From Pedobacter sp014947265 (GTDB lineage: Bacteria; Bacteroidota; Bacteroidia; Sphingobacteriales; Sphingobacteriaceae), in NCBI RefSeq assembly GCF_014947265.1, contig NZ_JADCNK010000016.1, positions 62,001 through 126,000 of the forward strand: DNA of 64,000 bases, written 5' to 3'. Below, piece after piece: positions 27,404 to 36,300 of this stretch (positions are counted from its first letter, which is position 1; each line of letters begins with the position of its first letter). Both the position numbers and the translations under genes were made by a program. The notes below the pieces were generated by a model. It was given only the letters and a program-made list of their open reading frames with translations. It did no database searches and had not been told where the DNA came from.

Positions 27404-29002
27404 CTAATTGTATCCGGGATTTTGTTTTAATTTAGGATTTAACACCAAAGCTGATGATGGAATCGGCATAAGTCGGTGAAAGGTTTGTGCATCGGTTTTA
27501 AAGCCCCATGTACCTTCATACTTGCCAAAGCGAATCATGTCGTTACGGTGCCAGCATTCCCACGAGAGTTCTCTGCAACGTTCTTTATACAAATCTTCCA
27601 GGGTTACTGAAGTCCAGGCTGGTGAAGTAGTACGAACTGCTCTTAATTGATTAACCAAAGATAAAGCTGTTTGCCCTTGTGTAGGCGTTGCACCTCTCAA
27701 TATCGCTTCCGCTTTCATTAACAAAATATCAGAATACCTGAAAACAGGTACATCATTATTTTGGTTTCTGGTTAATGAAGTACTGTCACAATAAAACTTG
27801 TTATTTCTGTAACCCATATTCCAGGCTATTTCATCATTTCCTGCATCGAATGGTCTTGATGCATCTCTTAAGGTTACATTTGGCGTAATATCAACCTGAT
27901 AAGTAATTGCATTAGAGCCATCTGAGCCTGCGTAAAACTGGTCATAGCCTTTTTTGGTTGTCGCAACTTGTACAGGGCGTCCGTCGTTTAAATACTGTAA
28001 ACCTTTAATCCACTGTGCATTTCTTTTATCATTAGGATCGTTAAAGTTTGCATAAAACTCGGGTAAGGTGCTCATTGGTGCACTTGGTACAAAATTTAAG
28101 CTGAATTTTTCTTTCAACGAACGTGGTAAGGAGTAACGAGAATAAATCATGGTACCGTTACTAAAACCCGGATCGAAAGGAATTGCAAATATAAATTCTT
28201 TGATTTGCGGTCCGTTATTAATGAAGAACATCTTTTTAAAATCGCTTTCTAAACTATAAGGAGAACCTGAAGCACCTATAATGGCATCGCACATGGCCAC
28301 CGCTTCATTATACTTCGCTGTACCTGTGTAAACCTCCGCATTTAAATACATTTTAGCTAAAATAGCATATGCCGTGTAGCGGTTTGGTCTGCCATAAGTT
28401 TCAGTACCGGTTGCTGTGCTCAGGTTGGGTATTACTTCTTTCAGTTCAGCCTCAATAAAGTTAAATACTTCCGCTCTTGGTTTTGTTTCTGGTGGGGTGG
28501 TCTCACCAAAAGTGGTCACAACAGGAATATTTCCCCATAAATCCATCATCATAAAGAAAGCCAATGCCCTTGTTGCCCTAACTTCGGCCACGGCCGCAGT
28601 TTTTGCCGGTGATTCAGGCGCATTTTTTAACAAAAATAAACTTTGGTTCGCTTTACTGATTACCCCTGAAAGCCATCCCCAGCCACTATTCACATGTCCG
28701 TTGTCTTTGTTCCAGATGTGTTTGTGATGTGCTTCGTAAGTACCTCCATCATACCAGTTACCGCCTCTTGCAGGCATAATAGCTTCATCTGTACTCAGGG
28801 TTTGCATAAAAAAGTAATCGGTACTCCAGTTTTGACGAAACTGCACGTAAACCTGACCCGTTAACTGTATAAAGTGTTGTGCGGTTTGGGGAAATGTTTC
28901 CGGAGTTAACTGAGTTTCTACCTTTAAATCCAGTTTGTGGCAGGAGCTTAACACACCTAATGTTAAAGCTGCTCCTGCAATGTATTTAGTAAGATTTTTC
29001 AT
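27404..29002 (-). CDS. SusD/RagB-family outer-membrane glycan-binding lipoprotein
   Basis: The 532-residue protein begins with a lipoprotein signal (AALTLGVLSSC, Cys21). It has the helical TPR frame of SusD (RATRALAFFMMMDLWGNIPVVT, RYTAYAILAKMYLNAEVYTG) and the C-terminal PVFRYSDILLMKAEAILRG ... RCRELSWECWHRNDMIRFGKY that closes family members. It forms the lid over the SusC channel and binds the glycan at the cell surface. It lies 11 bases downstream of susC. Confidence 0.96.
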   Translation of the reverse strand: MKNLTKYIAGAALTLGVLSSCHKLDLKVETQLTPETFPQTAQHFIQLTGQVYVQFRQNWSTDYFFMQTLSTDEAIMPARGGNWYDGGTYEAHHKHIWNKDNGHVNSGWGWLSGVISKANQSLFLLKNAPESPAKTAAVAEVRATRALAFFMMMDLWGNIPVVTTFGETTPPETKPRAEVFNFIEAELKEVIPNLSTATGTETYGRPNRYTAYAILAKMYLNAEVYTGTAKYNEAVAMCDAIIGASGSPYSLESDFKKMFFINNGPQIKEFIFAIPFDPGFSNGTMIYSRYSLPRSLKEKFSLNFVPSAPMSTLPEFYANFNDPNDKRNAQWIKGLQYLNDGRPVQVATTKKGYDQFYAGSDGSNAITYQVDITPNVTLRDASRPFDAGNDEIAWNMGYRNNKFYCDSTSLTRNQNNDVPVFRYSDILLMKAEAILRGATPTQGQTALSLVNQLRAVRTTSPAWTSVTLEDLYKERCRELSWECWHRNDMIRFGKYEGTWGFKTDAQTFHRLMPIPSSALVLNPKLKQNPGYN

Positions 29003-29013
29003 CTCTTATTGAT

Positions 29014-32000
29014 TTAATTAAATGATACGTTTAAACCGAACAGGAATGTCCTGGTTTTAGGATAAAAGTTATTGGTGTCTACGCCTGGAGCAGTACCACC
29101 CTGGTCAATTTCCGGGTCAATTCCTTTGTAACCGGTAATTACAAATAAGTTATTCGCCGTTGTGTATAGACGTAGCGCGCTAACACCTGGTATAAGTCCC
29201 TTCTTAAAAGTATAACCTAAGGTCGCATTATCCAGTCTCAAATAACTTCCGTTTTCAAGGAAACGGCTTGAATACTTGTAGGAATTAAAATCGGCAGCAG
29301 ATTCATTCTCCACCTCAATCGGAATATTGGTAAACTGAGCCGTATTCGGACGGAATAAATCAGCACGGGTAACATTCATAATCTTATTACCCAATACAGC
29401 CCTCATGAAGATGCTCAAATCGAAATTTTTATAACGTAAGTTGTTACTCCAGCCAATTAATGCTTTCGGCTGTGCATTGCCCAGATTGTAATAATCGGTT
29501 TTGGTGAGTGGGGTCTTTGTTATGTTTCCGGCAGCATCATAATATTGTGAAACGCCATTGGCATCTTTACCTGCATATTTATAAGTGAAAAATGTTCCAA
29601 TAGGCTGGCCTGGTGATAAAATTTGTAATGTCGCACCACTCTGCCCTGCACCATCAGGTGCAACAGTCAATCTGTCGTCAATATTAAATTTGCTATCTGA
29701 AAGTGTAATTATTTTGTTAACATTATGAGCAAGGTTAATTCCTGTTGTCCAGCTGAAATTATCCGTAATCACAGGGCTACCATTTAAAACGAATTCAAGA
29801 CCTTTATTGCTTAATTTTCCAACGTTCGCTGTATATGTAGACGCTGGATAAAGTGATGGGTCTACACCGAAAGTTAAAATCAAGTCAGTCGTTTTTTTAT
29901 TATACCAGTCCAATGATCCAGTTAATCTGCCATTTAACAAGCCAAAGTCTACGCCAACGTTAGTGGTTGCTGTTTTTTCCCAACGCAAATCCGGATTTTC
30001 ATTTTGTATGGCACCAAAAGCACCTTCTGTCGGTGCACCATTGTAATAGAACTGGCCAACCTGACCATAAATTAGTTTAGTTGTTAACGGTGCAAAACCC
30101 AATGAGTTTCCGGCAATACCATAACTTCCACGTAACTTTAATGTTTTGATTACGTTTTGATTTTTCAGGAAGTTTTCCTGGTCAATGTTCCATCCGGCTC
30201 CAACAGAAGGGAAATAACCCCATTGTTCGTTTTTGCCGAATACGTTGGAACCATCTCTTCTGATCGATCCCTGAAGTAAAAATTTATTTTTATAGTTATA
30301 ATTTACTCTGGCAAAGTCAGAAATCATTAAAATCTCCTGATAGGTAACACCCGGGTTAAAATCAACCCTAAAAGTTGGAATTCCGTAAGGATTTCCTAAA
30401 CTTAAATTGTTATAACTTACTTCGTTTACAGGAAAATTGGTTGAGGTAGACTGGAAACCATCATTATTAAGCGACTGTTGGTAAGAATAACCAGCAACTG
30501 CATTGATCTCGTGGTCACCGAACTTTTTATTCCAGGTAAGGTAGGTTTCTAAAATTTTATTGGTGTTTTGATAGGCATTTCTTACGGCCAAACCATCTTT
30601 ACCTAGAAGGGTTACGAATGTCGGATTTGCAGGTGGATCAGGCGTATTTCTTACATTATTGTAACGGGAAGTATAGATGTTGTTGTAAAATGCACCATAA
30701 ACATTTTGCGTGTTTTGGTAAGATATATTTACATCATAGGTAAAACCAAACGGCAGTTTTAAGTTTGCACTCACACTACCTAAAATGTTTTTCGTTTTTA
30801 AGTTTTCCTTTGCATTTTCCAACATGGAAACCGGGTTGTAATAGTTGCTTTGAATCAGGTTGTCAAAATAACTTCCGTCAGGATTTTTAATCGGAGCAGT
30901 TGGCAAATAGGTAAGCATCTGTGATAGAACCGTATTTCTGTACGGAACTAAATCTGCGTTACTTACCGAGTTGCTTAAATTGAATGAAAGCTTCAGTTTA
31001 TCGTTTAGCGCTTTTTGTTCTACACCTACACGACCAATAAACCTATCTAAACCACTAGTTTTGATAATACCTTTTTGGTTGAAATAGTTAATGCTCGCAT
31101 TATAAGTCGTTTTCTCTGTACCACCGCTCAAAGAAACATTATGATTATACGACATGGCATTGCTTCTTTGTACCTCATCCTGCCAATTGGTATCTGCACC
31201 TTTGTCATTTGCAGGCGTTAATGCAGAATTGGTTTTTGCTAAAAAGGCACGCAATTGATCTGCGTTCATCATATCATAACGATTGGAAACGTTTTCTACT
31301 CCAAAATAGCCGTTGTATGAGATTTGAGTTTGTCCGGAAACTCCCTTTTTGGTTGTTACCATGATTACACCATTGGCAGCCCTGTTACCATAAATGGCAG
31401 CAGCTGCAGCATCCTTTAATACATCGATTGATGCAATATCATCAGGTGCCAGAATGGAAATATCTGCACCAACTACACCATCAATTACAAATAACGGCGA
31501 TTGCGCACCATCGCGAAGGGTAGATGCACCACGCATGATGATTGCCGCATTACGGTTTGGATCGCCACTACGGCTGATGTTTAGTCCCGGTACTTTACCT
31601 TGTAACATCTGGCCAACATCACTAATTGCCCCTTTATTTAAATCATCACCTTTAACCGTAGAGATGGAGCTGGTTAACGCCTTTCTTGAACTTTTACCAT
31701 AACCCACGACAACCACATCATTAAGAGCGGCGGTAGATTCTAAGATAGTAACTTTATAGGTAGACGCTGTACCTACGGTGAGTTCTTTAGTTTGGTAGCC
31801 CAGGAAACTGAAAAGAATTTTGTCACCGGTTTTTGCTGAAATGCTGAATGATCCATCTGCACCTGTAGAAGTTACTTTCGAAGTACCTTTTACTGAAACA
31901 GACGCACCGATTACAGGCAGGTTTGTATTATCTAATAAATTTCCAGTAATTTTTCGTTCAGTTTGCGCGTAGGCAACGTTGAACACCTGGCTGATGAGTA

Positions 32001-32052
32001 AAAGCAGCATAAATAGGCCACTATACTTTAAGCGTGTACATTTAAATCTCAT
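29014..32052 (-). CDS. SusC/RagA-family TonB-linked outer membrane transporter
   Basis: The 1012-residue protein has a signal peptide, a carboxypeptidase-regulatory-like domain (ITGNLLDNTNLPVIGASVSV), the SusC signature VVVGYGKSSRKALTSSIS, a plug with LRDGAQSPLFVIDGVVG and AAAAIYGNRAANGVIMVTTKKG, and a C-terminal barrel that ends in Phe-Asn. It imports the oligosaccharides recognised by SusD using TonB energy. There is no N-terminal FecR-interacting extension, so control is more likely by the LacI regulator than by a sigma/anti-sigma pair. Confidence 0.97.
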   Translation of the reverse strand: MRFKCTRLKYSGLFMLLLLISQVFNVAYAQTERKITGNLLDNTNLPVIGASVSVKGTSKVTSTGADGSFSISAKTGDKILFSFLGYQTKELTVGTASTYKVTILESTAALNDVVVVGYGKSSRKALTSSISTVKGDDLNKGAISDVGQMLQGKVPGLNISRSGDPNRNAAIIMRGASTLRDGAQSPLFVIDGVVGADISILAPDDIASIDVLKDAAAAAIYGNRAANGVIMVTTKKGVSGQTQISYNGYFGVENVSNRYDMMNADQLRAFLAKTNSALTPANDKGADTNWQDEVQRSNAMSYNHNVSLSGGTEKTTYNASINYFNQKGIIKTSGLDRFIGRVGVEQKALNDKLKLSFNLSNSVSNADLVPYRNTVLSQMLTYLPTAPIKNPDGSYFDNLIQSNYYNPVSMLENAKENLKTKNILGSVSANLKLPFGFTYDVNISYQNTQNVYGAFYNNIYTSRYNNVRNTPDPPANPTFVTLLGKDGLAVRNAYQNTNKILETYLTWNKKFGDHEINAVAGYSYQQSLNNDGFQSTSTNFPVNEVSYNNLSLGNPYGIPTFRVDFNPGVTYQEILMISDFARVNYNYKNKFLLQGSIRRDGSNVFGKNEQWGYFPSVGAGWNIDQENFLKNQNVIKTLKLRGSYGIAGNSLGFAPLTTKLIYGQVGQFYYNGAPTEGAFGAIQNENPDLRWEKTATTNVGVDFGLLNGRLTGSLDWYNKKTTDLILTFGVDPSLYPASTYTANVGKLSNKGLEFVLNGSPVITDNFSWTTGINLAHNVNKIITLSDSKFNIDDRLTVAPDGAGQSGATLQILSPGQPIGTFFTYKYAGKDANGVSQYYDAAGNITKTPLTKTDYYNLGNAQPKALIGWSNNLRYKNFDLSIFMRAVLGNKIMNVTRADLFRPNTAQFTNIPIEVENESAADFNSYKYSSRFLENGSYLRLDNATLGYTFKKGLIPGVSALRLYTTANNLFVITGYKGIDPEIDQGGTAPGVDTNNFYPKTRTFLFGLNVSFN

Positions 32053-32112
32053 GATTTTTGTAAAATTAGATTCATAAATTGTTTATTTGGTTATTAATGT
32101 TTGGAGATAGAA

Positions 32113-33000
32113 TTAAAATTTAATAGTAGCCGGTAAATATTTAGCCACCAGTGCTTTGTAATAAGGTTGCAGTTCTTCCCAGCTTTTCTGATTGGGGTTT
32201 TTAGAATATAAATCGTAAGGGTTAAACAGGTTAACCCATTTAAACATTTCATGGTCTTTTTCATTCATCAGGTGATCGTATGCATTTTCCCTGTGCTGTG
32301 AATAAAAAGAGTGGTAACGGAGCATATATAAACCTGGTTCTGGCAAGTAGGGCTTCATCATGTGGTATACATATTCATCATGCCCCCAAGACATATCTAC
32401 ATTGTCCAGCCCACAATTTTGAGTGTAAACACCCAATTTGGTTTGATAAGTTTCATTGTTGTAATCGGGATTCTGACTGAAAAATTCAGGATAAACAATT
32501 TTATCTGAATACGCACAACCTACCGGGAAAGTATCGCCAACTACAGCCCATTGTGGCTCTCCGAATAAACAAAGCACTTTACCCATATCGTGGATTAAGC
32601 CTACCAACACCATCCAGTCGGGGTGGCCGTCGTTTCTGATCGCCTCAGATGTTTGTAACAAATGCTGCATTTGGTCTAAATCGGTATCAGGATCAGAATC
32701 GTCTACTAACTTATTCAAAAAATCAAACGCACTCCAGATAGGCATCTCTTGTTTGTCGAACTTTAAGTAATCTGCTTTTTTCTGCTTTACGAAATCGTAT
32801 GTTTGATAGGTATGGTTAAGTCTGTAAAATTCTTTTACACTATCTTTTTCGGTTTCTTCGTAATTTCTGAACTGCTCTTCTTTTTTGTCAGCATTTATGT
32901 TTTTAGGATCCGGATAGCGGGTTAATATATCATCTTCCCATTGATCAAGATTTTGCAACGGATTTTGGTTGTCCTCTGAAGATGCACTTTGGTTTCTCAT
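32113..33000 (-). CDS. inositol oxygenase (MIOX)
   Basis: The sequence matches the MIOX family throughout: NPLQNLDQWEDDILTRYPDP at the start, DSDPDTDLDQMQHLLQTSEAIR, then HPDWMVLVGLIHDMGKVL with the HD di-iron ligands, FPVGCAYSDKIVYPEFF, and MSWGHDEYVYHMMKPYLP. The enzyme opens myo-inositol with O2 to give D-glucuronate in the cytosol. The frame extends to 33087, but that start lies close against the operator and promoter region; Met at 33000 (MRNQSASSED) fits the family N-terminus (295 residues). It appears to be the first gene of the PUL operon. Confidence 0.94.
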   Translation of the reverse strand: MRNQSASSEDNQNPLQNLDQWEDDILTRYPDPKNINADKKEEQFRNYEETEKDSVKEFYRLNHTYQTYDFVKQKKADYLKFDKQEMPIWSAFDFLNKLVDDSDPDTDLDQMQHLLQTSEAIRNDGHPDWMVLVGLIHDMGKVLCLFGEPQWAVVGDTFPVGCAYSDKIVYPEFFSQNPDYNNETYQTKLGVYTQNCGLDNVDMSWGHDEYVYHMMKPYLPEPGLYMLRYHSFYSQHRENAYDHLMNEKDHEMFKWVNLFNPYDLYSKNPNQKSWEELQPYYKALVAKYLPATIKF

Positions 33001-33099
33001 AAGGCTAGAAATTGAGTTGAATAAAATTTTGTTGGTTGTTGGGTTAAAGTTGAGTTTTTGAAAGCTTAAAATTTTATGTTTGGCCAACTTTATTTACTT

Positions 33100-33113
33100 A
33101 AACGATTACGTAA
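33100..33113. promoter_or_regulatory. putative LacI-family operator in front of the MIOX-susCD operon
   Basis: AAACGATTACGTAA contains the palindrome TTACGTAA and a central CG, as expected for LacI-type operators. One other site of this form, with a single difference, lies at 34532-34545 in front of the symporter gene. On the minus strand it lies just upstream of a TAAAGTTG that could be the -7 box. Confidence 0.55.
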
Positions 33114-33487
33114 AATCTTATTTAGGACTGCGGAATACGAATTAAAAAGTTTAATTTAAGTGGTTGCAATTTGTTGCTGATTTAGCAGATGCTGCCCGGC
33201 ATGGGTTTATGTTAGCGAAACGGGCGAAAGAAAAAAATTGACGATGATGTTGCGATTATTTTATATTTGCGTGTGCGGCCAGCTATTTATTCATAATTGA
33301 AAAGATATCGGGCTGCTGAACCAGCTAACTTATTTTTAACTTCAACTTCCTCTGTTTATATCCGTATAGCCAGGAAGCTACTGTTTTTGATGAAGGTGCT
33401 GATGAAGAAAAGAGCGGGTTTGGCCTATCGTATTTCTCGCGGTAAGGCCGGGTAAACCTCAAAAAACTAACAAACAAAATTAAATAC

Positions 33488-34495
33488 ATGGCGGAAACAG
33501 TTAATATTAAGCGGTTGGCTCAGGAATTGAACATTTCTATCGCAACCGTTTCTAAGGCCCTCAACGACAGCCATGAAATCAGTTTAAAAACCAAAAACAG
33601 GGTGTGGACTTTGGCTAAAGAACTGAATTATACACCAAATCCGGCAGCGAGTAACCTTCGGAGCAATAAAACAAAAACTGTTGCAGTAGTTATACCCTGC
33701 GTAGCCAATAATTTTTTCTCCTTATCCATCATGGGAATTGAAGAAATAGCCCGGCAGTATGGTTACCATGTACTCATTTATCAAACCCACGAAAATATAG
33801 AAGCAGAAAAAGCTTTTACCAACAGTTTATTAAACGGAAGGGTAGACGGTATTCTTACTTCGGTATCAAGCAGTGAATACAATAGTGAATATTATGCCAA
33901 TCTGGTCAAGAAAATTCCGCTGGTATTTTTCGACCGGGTGTATGAAAACCTGGATGCGGTTAAAGTAACTACTGATGATTATGAAATTGCTTTTCAGGCC
34001 ACTGAACATTTAATTGAGTGTGGCTGTACTAAAATTGCCTATTTATTTGGTCTCGAAAATCTTCCGGCAGGTAAAGCAAGGTTTGCGGGCTATCTCGACG
34101 CACTGAAATCACATGGGCTGGCGCCTTCGGATGAACTCGTGATTAAATATCATGATGATGAAGAATTTAACCTGCAACAGATCAAGGAATTGCTTGGGAA
34201 GTATAAACCCGATGCACTTTTTTCTTCTATTGAAGAATTCATCATTCCTGCTTATTGTGCGTGTAGAGAATTGGGTTTGCAGATTCCGGATGATGTTAAA
34301 GTACTCAGCTTTTCTAACCTGAGTACGGCAAAGCTCTTAAGCCCTTCGCTTACAACAATTTCACAACCTGCTTTTGAAATTGGACGTGAAGCAGCAAAAT
34401 GCCTTTTCAAAATCCTTCACAATAAACAACTGGACGATGAACAGAATATCATATTGAAATCGGTGCTGACCAAACGCGAATCTACAGGTTGTTAA
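33488..34495 (+). CDS. LacI-family transcriptional regulator
   Basis: The 335-residue protein has an N-terminal LacI helix-turn-helix (IKRLAQELNISIATVSKALNDS) with hinge helix NPAASNLRSNKT, then a periplasmic-binding-protein-like ligand domain (VAVVIPCVANNFFSLSIMGIEE, VDGILTSVSS, PLVFFDRV, LTTISQPAFEIGREAAK). It is divergent from the MIOX-susCD operon and followed by the symporter and GH28 genes, so it is the likely regulator of both arms. The inducer may be inositol, glucuronate or a glycan-derived uronate; this is inference. Confidence 0.93.
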   Translation: MAETVNIKRLAQELNISIATVSKALNDSHEISLKTKNRVWTLAKELNYTPNPAASNLRSNKTKTVAVVIPCVANNFFSLSIMGIEEIARQYGYHVLIYQTHENIEAEKAFTNSLLNGRVDGILTSVSSSEYNSEYYANLVKKIPLVFFDRVYENLDAVKVTTDDYEIAFQATEHLIECGCTKIAYLFGLENLPAGKARFAGYLDALKSHGLAPSDELVIKYHDDEEFNLQQIKELLGKYKPDALFSSIEEFIIPAYCACRELGLQIPDDVKVLSFSNLSTAKLLSPSLTTISQPAFEIGREAAKCLFKILHNKQLDDEQNIILKSVLTKRESTGC

Positions 34496-34531
34496 CAGGC
34501 TAAATTTAGCTTATTGCTGGCTGATACGCGA

Positions 34532-34545
34532 AAACGTTTACGTAA
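34532..34545. promoter_or_regulatory. putative LacI-family operator in front of the symporter gene
   Basis: AAACGTTTACGTAA shares 13 of 14 bases with the site at 33100-33113 and holds both AAACGTTT and TTACGTAA palindromes. It lies about 60-75 bases before the symporter start. Confidence 0.55.
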
Positions 34546-34604
34546 TTAAATAATTGAATTAAACCTTCAACATTGGGATTTTTTCTGACTTTTAAGAAAA
34601 CCAA

Positions 34605-36248
34605 ATGTTAAAAATCTTTATGAATCACTTATCTGTATTCGATTATGTTGTTTTTTTAATGTATTTTATCATTGTTTCGGCATACGGCTATTGGGTTTAT
34701 CGAAGCAAGAAAAAAAAGCGTACTGATACGAAGGATTATTTTTTGGCGGAAGGCTCACTTACCTGGTGGGCAATTGGTGCATCTATCATTGCTTCTAATA
34801 TTTCTGCCGAACATTTTATTGGTATGTCGGGTTCGGGTTTTGCAATGGGGCTTGCCATTGCCAGTTACGAATGGATGGCCGCCGCTACATTAATTATTGT
34901 AGCCATATTCTTTCTGCCCATTTACATTAAGAACAAAATTTACACCATGCCACAGTTTCTGTCTAACCGTTATAATAATACGGTAAGTACATTAATGGCT
35001 GTTTTTTGGTTACTTGTTTATGTATTTGTAAACTTAACTTCTATTTTCTTTCTTGGTGCCATCGCTATTGAAACAATTACAGGTATTCCTTTTAATATCT
35101 GTATCATTTTTCTGGCCATTTTTTCAGCCATTATCACCCTTGGGGGCATGAAGGTAATTGGTTATACCGATGTAATACAGGTTTTTGTTTTAGTGGCAGG
35201 CGGACTGATTACCTGTTATATGGCACTTAAACTGGTAGCTGAAAAACTGGATGCACCCAGTGTTTTGGCGTCGCTTCCTTTGTTGCGCAGTGAAGCATCT
35301 GATCATTTTCATATGATATTTTCTCAAGGAGATAAATTTTACAATGAATTGCCTGGTATTGCGGTACTGGTAGGTGGTTTATGGATCAATAATTTAAATT
35401 ATTGGGGTTGTAACCAGTATATTGTTCAGCGGGCATTGGGAGCCGATTTAAAGACCGGGCGTAGCGGATTAATATTTGCAGCATTTTTGAAATTACTTAT
35501 TCCGGTAATTGTTGTTATTCCGGGTATTGCAGCCTATGTGCTTTATCAACGTGGTTATTTCCATTCCGAAATGCTTGATGCAGCCGGGACAGTTAAACCC
35601 GATCATGCTTATCCGGTCCTGATGAATTTATTGCCAGCAGGAATTAAAGGACTGGCTTTTGCTGCACTTACTGCGGCTATTGTAGCCTCACTTGCCGGAA
35701 AATGTAATAGCATTGCCACTATTTTTACACTTGATATTTACAAGAAGTTTATTAAACCTGAAGCTTCAGAAAACCGATTGGTTTCGGTTGGTCGCTGGTC
35801 TGTGGTTGTTGCATCTTTAATTGCTATCGTTATCGCTCCGGCACTACGGAGTTTCGATCAGGTTTATCAGTTTATTCAGGAATATGTTGGTTTTATTTCG
35901 CCGGGTGTTTTTGCTATCTTTTTACTGGGCTTTTTCTGGAAGAAAACCACTTCACGTGCAGCGCTTACCGCTTCTTTATTAACCATCCCTTTATCTACTT
36001 TTTTTAAATTTCTACCTACTCTAACCAATGGCGCTATCGCACCGATTCCTTTCTTAAATAGAATGTCGTGGGTATTTGTGATTATAATGGTTTTAATGGT
36101 TCTGGTAACCTTAACCGATCCTAAAAGTAAAAATAACCCTCAGGGATTGGAAATTGACAGCAGTATGTTTAAGGTTACTCCTGCGTTTACCATTGCCTCG
36201 GTTATTATCTGTGGTATTCTTGCAGCGCTTTATACCGTCTTTTGGTAA
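34605..36248 (+). CDS. SSS-family sodium:solute symporter (SGLT-like)
   Basis: The 547-residue protein has about 14 membrane helices with SLC5 signatures: DYFLAEGSLTWWAIGASIIASNISAEHFIGMSG near the start, EWMAAATLIIVAIFFLPIYIKNKIYTMPQFL, and YWGCNQYIVQRALGA in the middle. This subgroup carries sugars, inositol or uronates with sodium. Beside inositol oxygenase and GH28 it probably imports inositol, uronate or a monosaccharide released by the PUL enzymes. Start at 34605 or at Met6 (34620). Confidence 0.92.
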   Translation: MLKIFMNHLSVFDYVVFLMYFIIVSAYGYWVYRSKKKKRTDTKDYFLAEGSLTWWAIGASIIASNISAEHFIGMSGSGFAMGLAIASYEWMAAATLIIVAIFFLPIYIKNKIYTMPQFLSNRYNNTVSTLMAVFWLLVYVFVNLTSIFFLGAIAIETITGIPFNICIIFLAIFSAIITLGGMKVIGYTDVIQVFVLVAGGLITCYMALKLVAEKLDAPSVLASLPLLRSEASDHFHMIFSQGDKFYNELPGIAVLVGGLWINNLNYWGCNQYIVQRALGADLKTGRSGLIFAAFLKLLIPVIVVIPGIAAYVLYQRGYFHSEMLDAAGTVKPDHAYPVLMNLLPAGIKGLAFAALTAAIVASLAGKCNSIATIFTLDIYKKFIKPEASENRLVSVGRWSVVVASLIAIVIAPALRSFDQVYQFIQEYVGFISPGVFAIFLLGFFWKKTTSRAALTASLLTIPLSTFFKFLPTLTNGAIAPIPFLNRMSWVFVIIMVLMVLVTLTDPKSKNNPQGLEIDSSMFKVTPAFTIASVIICGILAALYTVFW

Positions 36249-36300
36249 GCTAGGAGTTGCTTAAAATAACCTATTGTGTTTATCCATAACGAATTATAAA

